The notes: generated by a model from the letters alone, not told the origin. Counted from the first letter of the stretch, positions 41,798 through 52,059 are shown. The stretch: 64,000 nt of DNA from Microbacterium sp. 10M-3C3 (GCF_003931875.1 NZ_CP034245.1:3038001-3102000), one strand, 5' to 3'. Program-made: numbers and translations.

Positions 41798-42358
41798 TCA
41801 GTCCCAGTCGCTCGGCGCCGGACGGCGTGTGGAGGGCAGGGCGGATGCGGCGGCCCACTCGTGCACCCACGGCTCCACGTCCGGAAGCCCCTCGGGCCGC
41901 CCCACGGCGGCGAAGAGCTCGTCGTGGTCGACGGTGCCGCCGCCGCGGCGCAGCATCCGCGCCCGGATGATCGCGCGCGCGTAGATCTCGCCGCGGACCA
42001 CCGCGCGGTGCTCGAGGTACAGCGCGCGGTCGTCGTGCCCGAGGAAGCGCGTCTCGACGACGAAGCGCTGCCACAGCTGCAGGGACTTGCGGAACGTGAT
42101 CGTCTCGCTCGAGACGACGGGGTACCAGCCGCGCTCGCGCGTGGCGTCGAGCAGGCCCGTGCGCACCAGCAGGTCCCACCGGCCGAGGTCGAACAGCGAC
42201 AGGTAGCGGCCGTTGTTCATGTGGCGGAGCACGTCGATGTCGGTGGGGAGCGTCCGCAGCGGCAGGCGGCTCACCGCGGTCGGGTCGAGCGAGCGGCCGC
42301 GGCGCACGAGACGGCGCGCGCGGGCGAGGACGAGGAGGGTGCGCCACAGGACGTTCAC
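41798..42358 (-). CDS. Thioesterase-like hotdog-fold protein
   Basis: About 186 residues from GTG 42358. The segment DIDVLRHMNNGRYLSLFDLGRWDLLVRTGL with SETITFRKSLQLWQRFVVETR is typical of the 4-hydroxybenzoyl-CoA-thioesterase-like (PF13279-type) family of acyl-CoA or acyl-ACP thioesterases. An N-terminal basic stretch (ARARRLVRRGRSLD) precedes the domain. Substrate unknown. It is divergent from the acetyltransferase gene, with a small inverted repeat between. Confidence 0.78.
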   Translation of the reverse strand: MNVLWRTLLVLARARRLVRRGRSLDPTAVSRLPLRTLPTDIDVLRHMNNGRYLSLFDLGRWDLLVRTGLLDATRERGWYPVVSSETITFRKSLQLWQRFVVETRFLGHDDRALYLEHRAVVRGEIYARAIIRARMLRRGGGTVDHDELFAAVGRPEGLPDVEPWVHEWAAASALPSTRRPAPSDWD

Positions 42359-42400
42359 GAGCGGCGATCGTAGCCAGCAGCGGTCGATCCGACCATTCCG

Positions 42401-42417
42401 TTGTGCGCTCCGCACAA
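42401..42417. promoter_or_regulatory. Inverted repeat in divergent promoter region
   Basis: TTGTGCG-CTC-CGCACAA (42401-42417), flanked by CCATT and TGG that extend the symmetry, lies in the 130-bp gap between the divergent thioesterase-like and GNAT genes. The half-site resembles operators of IclR-type regulators, which is only suggestive. Confidence 0.45.
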
Positions 42418-42488
42418 TGGCCGCATGGCCGTATACACCCTCTTCCGGCCGATTTCCCGCGCCGCGGACCCCCGCGTAGAGTCTCGCC

Positions 42489-43007
42489 ATGAGCCCCGAG
42501 ATCCCCGCCGAGATCCAGCGCGACGTCGTCGTCCGTCCGGTGCGCGACGTGGACGCCGAAGCACTCGGCCGCGTGCACGCCACCTGCTGGCACGAGACCT
42601 ACGACCACCTCATCAGCACTGCCGCGCTCGAGCGCGTGTCGGCCCGACGCATGGCGGAGCTGTGGACCCACTGGGCCGCACAGGGCCCCGAGTACAGGAT
42701 GCGCGCCGCCCTCGTCGAGGGCGACATCGTCGGCTTCGTCGGGTCGGGTCCCGCCCGCGACGACGACGCCCCGCGCGAGCGCGAGCTGTACTTCATCTAC
42801 CTCCTCGACGCGTGGCACGGCACCGGCATCGGGCAGCAGCTGTTCGACGCGGCCGTCGAGCCGGACGAGGGCGTGTACCTGTGGGTCGCCGAGGACAACC
42901 CCCGCGCGCACCGCTTCTACACGCGCAACGGCTTCACGCTCGACGGCGCCTCGCACGACGAGCCGTTCCTCGGTGAGAGCCTCACCGAGGTGCGCTTCGT
43001 CCGCTGA
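42489..43007 (+). CDS. GNAT-family N-acetyltransferase
   Basis: 172 residues. The acetyl-CoA-binding motif is in [25 protein letters not shown] (about residues 98-122), where WHGTGIG replaces the R/Q-x-x-G-x-G core. The C-terminal [17 protein letters not shown] is the usual motif-B region. The cofE start follows its stop by 1 nt, suggesting a shared transcript but no known functional link. Acceptor unknown. Confidence 0.85.
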   Translation: MSPEIPAEIQRDVVVRPVRDVDAEALGRVHATCWHETYDHLISTAALERVSARRMAELWTHWAAQGPEYRMRAALVEGDIVGFVGSGPARDDDAPRERELYFIYLLDAWHGTGIGQQLFDAAVEPDEGVYLWVAEDNPRAHRFYTRNGFTLDGASHDEPFLGESLTEVRFVR

Positions 43008-43008
43008 C

Positions 43009-43791
43009 GTGCTGCAGGTCTGGGCGCTCGACGGCATCGACGAGATCACGCCGGGCGCCGACCTCGTGTCGGCGATCGCGGATGCGGCGGCGGAGACGGT
43101 GCGCGCCGGGGGGCCGGAGCTGGTCCTCCGCGACGGCGACATCCTCGTCGTGACGAGCAAGATCGTGTCCAAGGCCGAGGGCCGGATCCTCGCCGCCGAC
43201 GACCGCGAGGACGCGATCACGGCCGAGACCGTGCGCGTGGTCGCGACGCGCACGGCGCCGTCGGGGCACGTCACGCGCATCGTCGAGAACCGCCTGGGCA
43301 TCGTGTCGGCGGCGGCCGGCGTCGACGCGTCGAACACGCCGGAGGGCACCGTGCTGCTGCTGCCGGAGGATCCGGATGCGTCGGCTCGCGCCCTCGCGGA
43401 GGGCCTCCGCGCCCGCACCGGCGCGCGGATCGGCGTCATCGTGTCGGACACCCTCGGCCGCGCGTGGCGCGAGGGCCAGACCGACGCGGCGATCGGCGCG
43501 GCCGGCGTGCACGTGTTCGAAGACCTCCGCGGCTCGACCGATGCGGAGGGGCGGCCCCTCGTCGTGACGATGCCGTGCGTCGCCGACGAGCTCGCCTCGG
43601 CCGCCGACCTCGTCAAGGGCAAGGCCTCGCGCCGCCCCGTCGCCGTCGTCCGCGGTCGCGCCGACCTCGTGGGCGACCTCGACCTGCCCGGCGCGCGCTC
43701 GATCGTGCGGCCCGCCGAGCGCGACATGTTCCACCTCGGTGCCGACGAGGCCTACGCCGCGGGCTTCGCCGCCGGCGCCGCATCCGCCTGA
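43009..43791 (+). CDS. cofE: Coenzyme F420-0:L-glutamate ligase
   Basis: Adds gamma-linked glutamate to F420-0 using GTP. About 260 residues from GTG 43009. The family segments [65 protein letters not shown] and [31 protein letters not shown] are all present. The separate C-terminal FMN domain of mycobacterial FbiB is absent, so this is the stand-alone CofE form. It supports F420 production and hence the F420 assignment of the LLM enzyme at 4342-5328. Confidence 0.92.
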   Translation: MLQVWALDGIDEITPGADLVSAIADAAAETVRAGGPELVLRDGDILVVTSKIVSKAEGRILAADDREDAITAETVRVVATRTAPSGHVTRIVENRLGIVSAAAGVDASNTPEGTVLLLPEDPDASARALAEGLRARTGARIGVIVSDTLGRAWREGQTDAAIGAAGVHVFEDLRGSTDAEGRPLVVTMPCVADELASAADLVKGKASRRPVAVVRGRADLVGDLDLPGARSIVRPAERDMFHLGADEAYAAGFAAGAASA

Positions 43792-43821
43792 CGTCCTCGC
43801 CCGCCCGCGCCGCGGGCTTGT

Positions 43822-43843
43822 CCCACTTTCCGCGGAAAGTGGG
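43822..43843. terminator. Perfect 22-bp palindrome
   Basis: CCCACTTTCCG (43822-43832) is followed immediately by its exact reverse complement, with no loop. It lies 31 bp after cofE. It may act as a terminator or a protein-binding site; the absence of a loop favours binding or cruciform formation. Confidence 0.6.
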
Positions 43844-43878
43844 GCATGCGGTCAGCGGAGGGCGGGTACGGTGAGCGG

Positions 43879-44128
43879 ATGGCGAGCGTGCTCATCACGG
43901 GGATGTCGGGCGCGGGCACGTCGACGCTCCTCGCCGAGCTCGCCGCGCGCGGGCACCGCACGGTCGACACCGACCTCGACGGGTGGACCGACGGCGACGG
44001 CGGCCCGGGGGACGAGCCGCGGATGACGGCGCTCCTCGCGGCGGGCGACCCTCGAGCTCGACGGCCGCCGGCCCGTGGCCGAGCTCGCCGACGCGGTCGA
44101 GGCCCTGCCCGGCGTCCGCCTCCGCTGA
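43879..44128 (+). pseudogene. P-loop nucleotide-kinase-like gene, internally deleted
   Basis: ATG 43879 opens MASVLITGMSGAGTSTLLAELAARGHRTVDTD, the start of a shikimate/adenylate-kinase-like ATPase. The Walker A lysine is replaced by Thr (GAGTST instead of GxGKST). After DEPRMTALLAAG (about 44046) the frame is lost. A C-terminal-like segment, TLELDGRRPVAELADAVEALPG, continues in another frame to TGA 44128. About 80-90 central residues expected for the family are missing. This looks like a dead gene with an internal deletion. Confidence 0.7.
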
Positions 44129-44150
44129 CCCCTGCCGCGCGCCGAGAGCA

Positions 44151-44212
44151 GGCGAATCGGCCGGATGCAGGATGAAACGGCGCGCGGACTACTGATCTCG
44201 GCCGATTTGCCC
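44151..44212. repeat. Palindromic element family B, copy 1
   Basis: GGCGAATCGGCCGGATGCAG (44151-44170) faces GGCCGATTTGCCC (44200-44212). Related copies are at 52095-52155, 59688-59750 and 63721-63775. It lies between the kinase remnant and the convergent hutI 3' end. Confidence 0.75.
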
Positions 44213-44232
44213 GGTTTTGCGGCCGGCGGGGC

Positions 44233-45369
44233 TCAGGCGACGACGCGGGTGACGAGCGGCACGCCGGGGCGGTAGGCGAGGTGCACGGCCGAGGGGGCGT
44301 CGAGGAGCACGGCGCCGCCGGTCGCGCCCACGCGGAGGTGCCCGACGTCGTCGCGGCGGAGGGCTCGCGCGCCGCCGAGGGTCGCCGCGCGCAGCGCCTC
44401 GAGCGGCGTCGCGCCCATGTCGCGCACGGCCACGGCGATGCAGAACGGCATCGACGACGTGAACGACGAGCCGGGGTTGCAGTCCGAGGCGAGCGCGACC
44501 TCCGCGCCGGCGTCGAGCAGCCGCCGCATCGACGGGGACGGCTGGCGCGTGGAGAACTCCACGCCCGGCAGGAGCGTCGCGACGGTGTCGGATGCGGCGA
44601 GCGCGGCGACGTCCCCCTCGCCGAGGAATGTGCAGTGGTCGACGCTCGCGCAGCCGAGCTCGACGGCGAGGCGCACGGCCCCCGATTCGGCGAGCTGCCC
44701 GGCGTGCATGCGCAGGCCGAGGCCGCGGTCGCGCCCGGCGAGGAGGATGCGACGCGCCTCGTCCTCGTCGAAGGCGCCGGTCTCGCAGAACACGTCGATC
44801 CAGCGGGCGTGCGGCGCGCACGCGTCGAGCATCGGCCCGCACACGAGCTCGACGTACGCGGCGCGGTCGTCGGCGTACTCCTCGGGCACGACGTGCGCGC
44901 CGAGGAACGTCGTCTCGGGGGTGAGCTGCCGGGCGAGGCGCAGCGCACGCTCCTCGTCGGCGACGGTGAGGCCGTAGCCGCTCTTGATCTCCACCGTCGT
45001 CGTGCCCTGGCGGCGCATCTCGGCCACGAGGGTGCGCGCACGCGCGAGGAGCGCGTCGTCCGACGCCGCGCGCGTGAGCCGCACCGTCCGGCGGATTCCC
45101 CCTGCTGCGTACCGCTCGCCCGCCATGCGCGCGGCGAACTCGTCGGCCCGGTCGCCGGCGAACACGACGTGGCTGTGGCTGTCGACGAAGCCCGGGATGA
45201 CGGCGCATCCGTCCGCGTCGATCGCCTGGTCGGCGGCGGGCGCGGCGGCGTCGTCACCGACCCAGCGGACGACGCCGTCCTCGAGCACGAGCGCCGCCCC
45301 GTGCCGCACCGGGCGCTCGTCGTCCCACGTCGTCAGCTCGCCGATGCCGCGGATCACGGTCGTCGTCAT
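44233..45369 (-). CDS. hutI: Imidazolonepropionase
   Basis: Third step of histidine degradation: opens imidazolonepropionate to N-formiminoglutamate. 378 residues of the amidohydrolase superfamily. Metal motif [16 protein letters not shown] (about residues 64-79), the family-specific [55 protein letters not shown] and [15 protein letters not shown] are all present. ATG 45369 overlaps the hutF stop. It is the last gene of the five-gene hut operon. Confidence 0.94.
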   Translation of the reverse strand: MTTTVIRGIGELTTWDDERPVRHGAALVLEDGVVRWVGDDAAAPAADQAIDADGCAVIPGFVDSHSHVVFAGDRADEFAARMAGERYAAGGIRRTVRLTRAASDDALLARARTLVAEMRRQGTTTVEIKSGYGLTVADEERALRLARQLTPETTFLGAHVVPEEYADDRAAYVELVCGPMLDACAPHARWIDVFCETGAFDEDEARRILLAGRDRGLGLRMHAGQLAESGAVRLAVELGCASVDHCTFLGEGDVAALAASDTVATLLPGVEFSTRQPSPSMRRLLDAGAEVALASDCNPGSSFTSSMPFCIAVAVRDMGATPLEALRAATLGGARALRRDDVGHLRVGATGGAVLLDAPSAVHLAYRPGVPLVTRVVA

Positions 45370-46667
45370 CGCACCTCCCGCAGCGCCGCGTCCAGCATCG
45401 CGCCGACGTCGCCCGCGCGCGACACCCCGCCCGACACGACCGGCTCTCCCGCCACGATGACGTCGGTGACGTCGGCGGCGGATGCGGCGAGCCACAGCTG
45501 GTCGAGGTCGGCGCCCGCCGTGCGCGGTGAGGCCGTCGCGACCGTGACGAGGTCGCACGCGGCCCCGACCGCGATGCCGCCGATCCACCCCAGGCTCCGG
45601 TAGCCGTCGACCGTGGCGGCGTCGAGCAGCGCGCGCGGCGAGAAGCGGCCGCGGCGGCCGGTGCGCAGCCGCTCGTGCCCTTCGAGCGCCCGCAGCTCGT
45701 CGAACGGGTCGACGACGGCGTGCTGGTCGCTGCCGATCGCGAGCCGCGCCCCGGCATCGGCGAGCGCGCGGAGCGGTCCGATGCCGTCGGCGAGGTCGCG
45801 CTCGGTCGTCGGGCACGCGCACACCGTGCTGCCGGCGAGGTCGGCGATGTCGGCGTCGGTCAGATGCGTCGCGTGCACGGCCGTGAAGCGCGGTCCGAGC
45901 GCACCGGCGTCGCGGAGCACCGCGACCGGCGTCCGGCCGAAGGCGGCCGCGACCTGCGCGTTCTCGACGGGCTGCTCCGACACGTGGGCGTGCAGCGGCT
46001 CGCCGCCGATCGACGCGGCGACGCGGGCGATGTCGTCGGGGTCGACCGCGCGGAGCGAGTGCACCGCCGCGCCGCGCCGCACGGTGCCGCCGACCGCGAT
46101 CCGCTCGTGCCGCCCGAGCCACACGTCGACGTCCCGGTCGCCGAACGCGCGTTGCTCGGGAGCGAGGGGCAGCGCCCGGCCGGCGTCGTCCCGCCCGCCG
46201 TGGCGGTAGAGCGTGTGCAGGAGCGTGAGGCGGATGCCGGTGTCGCGCGCGGCCTGCGTGACCGCCTCCGCCATGACCGTGGTGGGGTCCGGCGCCGATC
46301 GAGGACCGTGCACGTAGTGGAACTCGCCGACGGCGGTGTACCCGGCCTGTAGCAGCTCGGCGAAGAACGCCGTCGCGAGCGCACGATAGCGCTCGGGATC
46401 GAGCCGTGCGGCGGCGGCGTACATGCGCTCGCGCCACGCCCAGAAATCGCCGCCGTCGCCGTGGGTGCGGCCGCGGAGAGCGCGGTGGAACGCGTGCGAG
46501 TGCGCGTTCGCGATGCCCGGCAGCGTCAGCCCGTCGCGCACGACGTCGCCCGGCTCCGCCGCCGCGCCGATCGACACTGCGGTGATCACCCCGCCGTCGT
46601 GCGAGACGCGCACGTCGGCCTGGACGTCCCCGTCGACCACCGCGTGGGCGAGCCAGTACGCGCTCAC
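45366..46667 (-). CDS. hutF: Formimidoylglutamate deiminase
   Basis: Converts N-formiminoglutamate to N-formylglutamate plus ammonia. 433 residues of the amidohydrolase family. [19 protein letters not shown] carries the metal Hx[13 protein letters not shown] follows, then [13 protein letters not shown] and [22 protein letters not shown] 46667 overlaps the stop of the M20 gene. The presence of HutF rather than a one-step HutG formiminoglutamase commits this operon to the route through formylglutamate, so a deformylase is needed. Confidence 0.92.
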   Translation of the reverse strand: MSAYWLAHAVVDGDVQADVRVSHDGGVITAVSIGAAAEPGDVVRDGLTLPGIANAHSHAFHRALRGRTHGDGGDFWAWRERMYAAAARLDPERYRALATAFFAELLQAGYTAVGEFHYVHGPRSAPDPTTVMAEAVTQAARDTGIRLTLLHTLYRHGGRDDAGRALPLAPEQRAFGDRDVDVWLGRHERIAVGGTVRRGAAVHSLRAVDPDDIARVAASIGGEPLHAHVSEQPVENAQVAAAFGRTPVAVLRDAGALGPRFTAVHATHLTDADIADLAGSTVCACPTTERDLADGIGPLRALADAGARLAIGSDQHAVVDPFDELRALEGHERLRTGRRGRFSPRALLDAATVDGYRSLGWIGGIAVGAACDLVTVATASPRTAGADLDQLWLAASAADVTDVIVAGEPVVSGGVSRAGDVGAMLDAALREVR

Positions 46668-47851
46668 GCGGTGCGCTTCCGGATGAGGTCGGCGAGCGCG
46701 CGTACGCCTTCGAGGGCGTCGGCCTCCTCGGCGCGCTCGTCGGGCGCGTGCGAGACGCCGGTGGGGTTGCGGACGAGGATCATCGCCGTCGGCACGCCCG
46801 CGAGCGCGAGCACGCCGGCGTCGTGGCCGGCCCCGGAGGGGAGCACCGGCACGTCGGCGCCGATGACGGATGCGGCCTCCACCGTGAGGGCGCGGTCGAA
46901 GCGCGTCACCGCGGTCCAGCTCTCCTCGGCCGCCGCGGCTCCCGCCGAGGACTCGATGCGCGCGACGAGCGCCCGCACCCGATCGGGGTCGCCGCCGCGC
47001 GCATCGATCCACAGCGATGCGCGCGCGGCGATCGCGTTGACGGCTCCCGGATGCACCGCCACGCGGCCGACCGTCGCGAGCACGCCGAGTTCCTCGGCCG
47101 CGTCGCGCACCGCCACGATCGCGCGACCCATCGCGAGCACGGGGTCGTCGCGGTCGGCGAGCGCAGTGGTGCCGGCGTGGTCGGGGCGCCCCGCGAGGTC
47201 GAGGCGCCAGCGTCCGTGCGGCCAGATCTCGCTCGCGACACCCAGGGCGCGCCCGGCGCCGGCGAGGCCGCGTGCACCGCCCGGAAGCCGCATCCGGCCC
47301 TGCTCCACGTGCAGCTCGACGAACCCGCCGATCCGGGCCACGCGGGCGGGGTCGGCGCCCACCCGCGCGGGCTCGAGGCCCGCGCTGCGCAGCGCGTCGG
47401 CGAGGGTCGTACCGTCGTCGTCGCGGAGGGCGAGGGCGCGCTCGGGCGCGATCGCTCCGGCGAGCAGCCGCGAGCCCAGGCACGCGACGCCGAAGCGGCC
47501 GCCCTCCTCGTCGGCGAACACGGCGATCGCGAACGGCCGCGTCGGCCGCCAGCCCTCGGTGCGCAGCCGCCCGACGGCCTCGAGCGCGGCGACCACGCCG
47601 AGCGGGCCGTCCCACTGCCCGCCGCTGCGCACGCTGTCGAGGTGCGAGCCGACCACGAACGCGTCGCCGGGGAGGTCGGCGCCGTGCCAGGCCCAGAGGT
47701 TGCCGTTGCCGTCGACCTCGACGTCGAGCCCGACCGCGGCCGCGCGGGCGGCGAACCACTCGCGCAGCTCGGCGTCGGCGCGCGTCCACGCGAAGCGGGT
47801 GACGCCGCCGTCGGGCGAGCGCCCGACGCCCTCGAGCTCGTCGAGCAGCAC
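46664..47851 (-). CDS. M20-family amidohydrolase (allantoate amidohydrolase/N-carbamoylase-like), candidate N-formylglutamate deformylase
   Basis: About 395 residues from GTG 47851, 2 nt after the hutU stop. It belongs to the hydantoinase/carbamoylase group of dinuclear-metal M20 peptidases: [67 protein letters not shown] and [16 protein letters not shown]. In family terms it cleaves N-carbamoyl or ureido groups. Its place between hutU and hutF, and the absence of a recognisable HutG, make removal of the formyl group of N-formylglutamate the likely reaction here. That assignment is inference. Confidence 0.85.
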   Translation of the reverse strand: MLLDELEGVGRSPDGGVTRFAWTRADAELREWFAARAAAVGLDVEVDGNGNLWAWHGADLPGDAFVVGSHLDSVRSGGQWDGPLGVVAALEAVGRLRTEGWRPTRPFAIAVFADEEGGRFGVACLGSRLLAGAIAPERALALRDDDGTTLADALRSAGLEPARVGADPARVARIGGFVELHVEQGRMRLPGGARGLAGAGRALGVASEIWPHGRWRLDLAGRPDHAGTTALADRDDPVLAMGRAIVAVRDAAEELGVLATVGRVAVHPGAVNAIAARASLWIDARGGDPDRVRALVARIESSAGAAAAEESWTAVTRFDRALTVEAASVIGADVPVLPSGAGHDAGVLALAGVPTAMILVRNPTGVSHAPDERAEEADALEGVRALADLIRKRTA

Positions 47852-47853
47852 GG

Positions 47854-49491
47854 TCAGTCGCCCTCGCGCATCGGCACCCGCACGCCCCGTTCGTCGGCGG
47901 TGGCGATCGCCTCGTCGTAGCCGGCGTCCACGTGCCGCAGCACACCCATGCCGGGGTCGTTGCGCAGCACGCGGGCGATCTTCTCCCCCGCCAGCGCAGT
48001 GCCGTCGGCGACCGTGACCTGGCCGGCGTGGATGCTGCGGCCGATGCCGACCCCGCCGCCGTGGTGGATCGACACCCAGCTCGCGCCCGAGGCGGTGTTG
48101 ACGAGCGCGTTCAGCAGCGGCCAGTCGGCGATCGCGTCGGAGCCGTCCTTCATCGCCTCGGTCTCCCGGTACGGGCTCGCGACCGAGCCGGAGTCGAGGT
48201 GGTCGCGGCCGATCGCGAGCGGCGCGGCGAGCTCGCCCGACGCGACCATGTCGTTGAAGCGGAGCCCCGCGACATCCCGCTCGCCGTACCCGAGCCAGCA
48301 GATGCGGGCGGGAAGGCCCTGGAAATGCACCTTCTCGCGCGCGAGGCGGATCCAGCGGGCGAGCGACGCGTTCTCGGGGAACAGCTCCAGCACCGCCGCA
48401 TCCGTCTTGGCGATGTCGGATGCCTCGCCGCTGAGCGCCGCCCAGCGGAACGGCCCCTTGCCCTCGGCGAACAGCGGCCGGATGTACGCCGGCACGAAGC
48501 CGGGGAACGCGAACGCGTCGGCGTAGCCGGCGGCCTTCGCCTCGGTGCGGATGTTGTTGCCGTAGTCGAAAACCTCGGCGCCGGCCCGCTGGAACCCGAC
48601 CATCGCCTCGACGTGCACCGCCATCGACTCCCGCGCCCGCTGCACGAAGCCGGGGTCCCGGCGGGCGTCGGCCCCGTCCTCGAACGCGACACCGATCGGC
48701 AGGTACGCGAGCGGGTCGTGCGCGCTCGTCTGGTCGGTGACGATGTCGATCTCGGCACCCCGGGCGAGGAGCTCCGGCAGCACCTCGGCGGCGTTGCCGA
48801 GCACGCCGATCGACAGCGGCCGCTCGGCGTCGCGCGCCGCGTACGCCTGGGCGAGCGCGTCGTCGAGGCTGTCGGCCTGCACGTCCAGGTAGCCGTGCGC
48901 GATGCGGCGGGCGATGCGCGACGGGTCGACGTCGACGCAGATCGCGACGCCGTCGTTCATCGTGACGGCGAGCGGCTGCGCGCCGCCCATGCCGCCCAGG
49001 CCCGCGGTGAGGGTGATCGTGCCGGCGAGGCTCCCGCCGAAGCGCTGCGCCGCGACCGCGGCGAAGGTCTCGTACGTGCCCTGCAGGATGCCCTGCGTGC
49101 CGATGTAGATCCACGACCCGGCGGTCATCTGCCCGTACATCGTGAGCCCGAGCTGCTCGAGGCGGCGGAACTCGTCCCAGGTCGCCCAGTCGCCGACGAG
49201 GTTCGAGTTCGCCAGCAGCACGCGCGGCGCCCACTCGTGCGTCTGCAGCACGCCGACCGGCTTCCCCGACTGCACGAGCAGCGTCTCGTCGCCGCGCAGG
49301 GTCTCCAGCGTCCGCATGATCGCGCGCAGGCTCGCGTGGTCGCGCGCCGCCTTGCCGGTGCCGCCGTAGACGACGAGCTGCTCGGGATGCTCGGCGACCT
49401 CCGGGTCGAGGTTGTTCTGCAGCATCCGCAGTGCCGCCTCCTGCGGCCAGCCGAGGGTGTGCAGCGTCGAGCCGCGATACGCACGGGTCAT
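47854..49491 (-). CDS. hutU: Urocanate hydratase
   Basis: Second step of histidine degradation: adds water to urocanate using tightly bound NAD. 545 residues, the normal size. Diagnostic segments are [33 protein letters not shown]-like [61 protein letters not shown], and [18 protein letters not shown] with the NAD-site Cys. ATG 49491 overlaps the hutH stop. Confidence 0.96.
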   Translation of the reverse strand: MTRAYRGSTLHTLGWPQEAALRMLQNNLDPEVAEHPEQLVVYGGTGKAARDHASLRAIMRTLETLRGDETLLVQSGKPVGVLQTHEWAPRVLLANSNLVGDWATWDEFRRLEQLGLTMYGQMTAGSWIYIGTQGILQGTYETFAAVAAQRFGGSLAGTITLTAGLGGMGGAQPLAVTMNDGVAICVDVDPSRIARRIAHGYLDVQADSLDDALAQAYAARDAERPLSIGVLGNAAEVLPELLARGAEIDIVTDQTSAHDPLAYLPIGVAFEDGADARRDPGFVQRARESMAVHVEAMVGFQRAGAEVFDYGNNIRTEAKAAGYADAFAFPGFVPAYIRPLFAEGKGPFRWAALSGEASDIAKTDAAVLELFPENASLARWIRLAREKVHFQGLPARICWLGYGERDVAGLRFNDMVASGELAAPLAIGRDHLDSGSVASPYRETEAMKDGSDAIADWPLLNALVNTASGASWVSIHHGGGVGIGRSIHAGQVTVADGTALAGEKIARVLRNDPGMGVLRHVDAGYDEAIATADERGVRVPMREGD

Positions 49492-51026
49492 CGGTTCTCC
49501 TCCTTCGGGGCGACGCCCGCGGCGCGCACGACGGCACCGCTGGCGACCAGGTCGGTGGCCGCCGCGATCTCGGGCGACAGGTAGCGGTCGGGGCCGGGGC
49601 CCTCGACGCGCGTGCGCAGCTCGGCGACGACGCGCGCCGAGGCAGGGGCGGAGCCCTCGCCGCGCAGGTCGATCGCGCGCGCGGCGGTGAGCACCTCGAT
49701 CGCGAGCACGCGCGTGAGGCCGTCGATCGCGCGGCGGAGCTTGCGCGCGGCGCTCCAGCCCATCGACACGTGGTCCTCCTGCATCGCGCTCGTCGGGATC
49801 GAGTCGACGGATGCGGGCACCGCGAGCCGCTTGAGCTCGCTGACGATTCCGGCCTGCGTGTACTGCGCGATCATGTGCCCGCTGTCGACGCCCGGATCTC
49901 CCGCGAGGAACGGCGGCAGCCCGTGGCTGCGCGCGCGGTCGAGCATCCGGTCGGTGCGCCGCTCGCTCATGCTCGCGACGTCGGCGGCCGCGATCGCGAG
50001 GAAGTCGAGCACGTAGCCGACGGGCGCACCGTGGAAGTTGCCGTTCGACTCGACGCGGTCGTCGAGCGTGACGACGGGGTTGTCGATCGCGCTCGCGAGC
50101 TCGCGTCCGGCGACCGTGCGCGCGTGCTCGACGGTGTCGCGCGCGGCGCCGTGCACCTGCGGCGCGCACCGCAGCGAATACGCGTCCTGCACGCGCGTGA
50201 AGCCGGTCGACCGGTGGGCGGCGATGACGGGCGAGCCCTCGAGCATCGCCCGCATGGCCGCGGCCGACGCGATCTGACCCGGGTGCGGCCGCAGGGCGTG
50301 CAGGTCGGCGGCGAAGACCGAGTCGGTGCCCGCGACGCCCTCGACGCTCATCGCCGCGGCGACATCGGCGGTGGCCAGCAGCAGATCGAGGTCGGTGATC
50401 GCGAGCGCCAGCATGCCGAGCATGCCGTCCGTGCCGTTGATGAGGGCGAGGCCCTCCTTCTCCTCGAGCACGAGCGGCTCGATGCCCGCGGCCTCCAACG
50501 CCGCGGCGGCGGGCATCCGCTTCCCCGCTGCGTCGCGCACGTCGCCTTCGCCCATCGCGGCGAGGGCGCAGTGCGCGAGCGGTGCGAGGTCGCCCGAGCA
50601 GCCGAGCGAGCCGTACTCGCCGACGATCGGGGTGATGCCGGCGTTCAGGAGCGCGGCGTAGGTCTCGGCCACGAGCGGGCGGACGCCGGTGCGCCCGGTC
50701 GCGAGCGTCGCCAGGCGCAGCAGCATCGTGCCCCGCACGACCTCACGCTCGACCTCGGGTCCCGCGCTCGCGGCGTGGCTGCGCACGAGCGAGCGCTGCA
50801 GCTGCCGACGGTCGGCGGGCGGGATGGGGGTCGTCGCGAGGGCGCCGAAGCCCGTCGACACGCCGTAGTGGGGCGCCGTGTCGCTCGCGAGTCGCTCGAT
50901 CACGGCGCGGGTGTGCCGCATCCGCTCGAGGGCGTCGTCGCTCAGGCGCACGGGCGCCCCGTGGCGGGCGACGGCGACGGCGTCGGCGATGGCGAGGGGC
51001 GCGGTGCCCACGACGATGTCCTGCAT
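49488..51026 (-). CDS. hutH: Histidine ammonia-lyase
   Basis: First step of histidine degradation: histidine to trans-urocanate and ammonia. 512 residues. The MIO-forming triad is Cys143-Ser144-Gly145 in [14 protein letters not shown]; Cys stands where many enzymes have Ala. I recall this substitution in actinobacterial HutH proteins, and it should not prevent MIO formation. Other segments are [21 protein letters not shown] and [18 protein letters not shown] 51026 is chosen at [11 protein letters not shown]; the frame is open further upstream, but that part overlaps the divergent regulator. It is the first gene of the operon and is divergent from the IclR-type gene. Confidence 0.95.
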   Translation of the reverse strand: MQDIVVGTAPLAIADAVAVARHGAPVRLSDDALERMRHTRAVIERLASDTAPHYGVSTGFGALATTPIPPADRRQLQRSLVRSHAASAGPEVEREVVRGTMLLRLATLATGRTGVRPLVAETYAALLNAGITPIVGEYGSLGCSGDLAPLAHCALAAMGEGDVRDAAGKRMPAAAALEAAGIEPLVLEEKEGLALINGTDGMLGMLALAITDLDLLLATADVAAAMSVEGVAGTDSVFAADLHALRPHPGQIASAAAMRAMLEGSPVIAAHRSTGFTRVQDAYSLRCAPQVHGAARDTVEHARTVAGRELASAIDNPVVTLDDRVESNGNFHGAPVGYVLDFLAIAAADVASMSERRTDRMLDRARSHGLPPFLAGDPGVDSGHMIAQYTQAGIVSELKRLAVPASVDSIPTSAMQEDHVSMGWSAARKLRRAIDGLTRVLAIEVLTAARAIDLRGEGSAPASARVVAELRTRVEGPGPDRYLSPEIAAATDLVASGAVVRAAGVAPKEENR

Positions 51027-51080
51027 GCCGCCAGTGAAGCCGGTCGGCGCTCGCTCGCGCGCCCGGTTCGGGCGATATGG

Positions 51081-51098
51081 TGTCTGGGATCTCAGACA
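51081..51098. promoter_or_regulatory. Probable hut operator
   Basis: TGTCTGGGA (51081-51089) and TCTCAGACA (51090-51098) form an 18-bp inverted repeat with one mismatch per half. It lies midway in the 86-bp gap between hutH (start 51026) and the IclR-type gene (start 51113). It is the natural binding site for the divergent regulator. Confidence 0.65.
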
Positions 51099-51112
51099 CT
51101 GCGGAGGTGGCG

Positions 51113-52059
51113 ATGGCGGCTCCCGCTGCCCGATACGCGCTCCGGATGCTGCGACTCCTCGCGGAGCGCACCGCCCCCGTGCCCGCCGCGACCCTCGCGC
51201 GCGAGCTCGGAGTGCCGCGGTCGTCGCTGTACCAGCTGGCCCGCGCGATGATGGACGAGGGCTTCCTCGTGCACTACCCGGAGGAGCGCGCGTACGGGCT
51301 GTCGTCGCTCGTGTCGGAGATCGGAGCGGGGTCGCTCCACACCGACCGGCTGCGCGCCTGGCGCATCCGCTGCTCGAGCGGCTCGCCGCATCCGCCGCCC
51401 TCCCGGTCGTGGGGCATCTCGCCGTGCTCACCGGCGCGTCCGTCGCCGGGGCCGACGTGACGTATGTCGACCGGGTGTCGGCGCCGCGCGCGCCGACGAC
51501 GGTGTCGAACGTCGGCGTGCGGCTGCCGGCGCACCTCACCGCAACCGGGCGTGCGGCGCTCGCGATGCTCTCCCGCGACCAGGTGCGGGCACTGTACCCG
51601 CACCGCGACGCGCTGTACCGGCGGGTGGGTCCGGGGCCGGCCACGCTCGGCGAGCTCGACGCGCTGCTACGCGACACCCGCCGACGCGGCTGGGCCCGCG
51701 AAGACGGCGAGATCACGGCCGGCTACGCCTCGGTCGCCGCCGCGGCGGTCGACCGCAACGGCTACCCCGTCGCATCCGTCGGCGTGACCTTCCGCGTGGA
51801 AAGCGCCGTGTCCGCGGGGGTGGAGACGGAGCGGGGCGCCGCCGTCGAGGCGGAGCTCGGCGCCGCCGTCGAGGCGGAGCTCGGCGCCGCCGTGCGGCAC
51901 GCCGCCGCCGTCGAGGCGGGGCTCGGCGCCGCCGTGCGGCAGGCCGCCGTCGAGGCGGGGCTCGGCGCCGCCGTGCGGCAGGCCGCCGTCGAGGCGGGGC
52001 TCGGCGCCGCCGTGCGGCAGGCCGCCGCCGCGCTCACCGCGCGCCTCGCCGGCCGCTGA
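51113..52059 (+). pseudogene. IclR-family hut regulator, frameshifted, with expanded C-terminal helix repeats
   Basis: ATG 51113 follows GGAGGTGG. The N-terminal winged helix is intact (ALRMLRLLAERTAPVPAATLARELGVPRSSLYQLARAMMDEGFLVHY). In frame 2 the family sequence stops after HTDRLRA (about 51350). It resumes in frame 1 as LAHPLLERLAASAALPVVGHLAVLTG and continues through the ligand domain to TGA 52059. A single missing base in the run GCGCGCCTGG (about 51352-51361) explains the break: adding one base restores RLRALAHPLLERLA. The tail carries tandem copies of a 13-residue GAAVRQAAVEAGL-like repeat. It could be a real frameshift mutation, a sequencing error, or a site of phase variation. Confidence 0.75.
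51838..52026 (+). repeat. Tandem repeat (24/39-42 bp units) in regulator C terminus
   Basis: Units each begin GGCGCCGCCGT and end GAGGCGGAGCTC or GAGGCGGGGCTC: two of 24 bp, one of 42, two of 39 and a terminal partial. All keep the reading frame and encode Ala-rich helical repeats leading into the normal final helix (AAALTARLAGR). Confidence 0.85.

Noticed and set aside
44233..47945. hutI-hutF and hutF-M20 gene fusions suggested by continuous open frames
   Set aside because: Each gene has its own start overlapping the previous stop (ATGA or GTGA) and a normal family length; the upstream frame extensions carry no domain.
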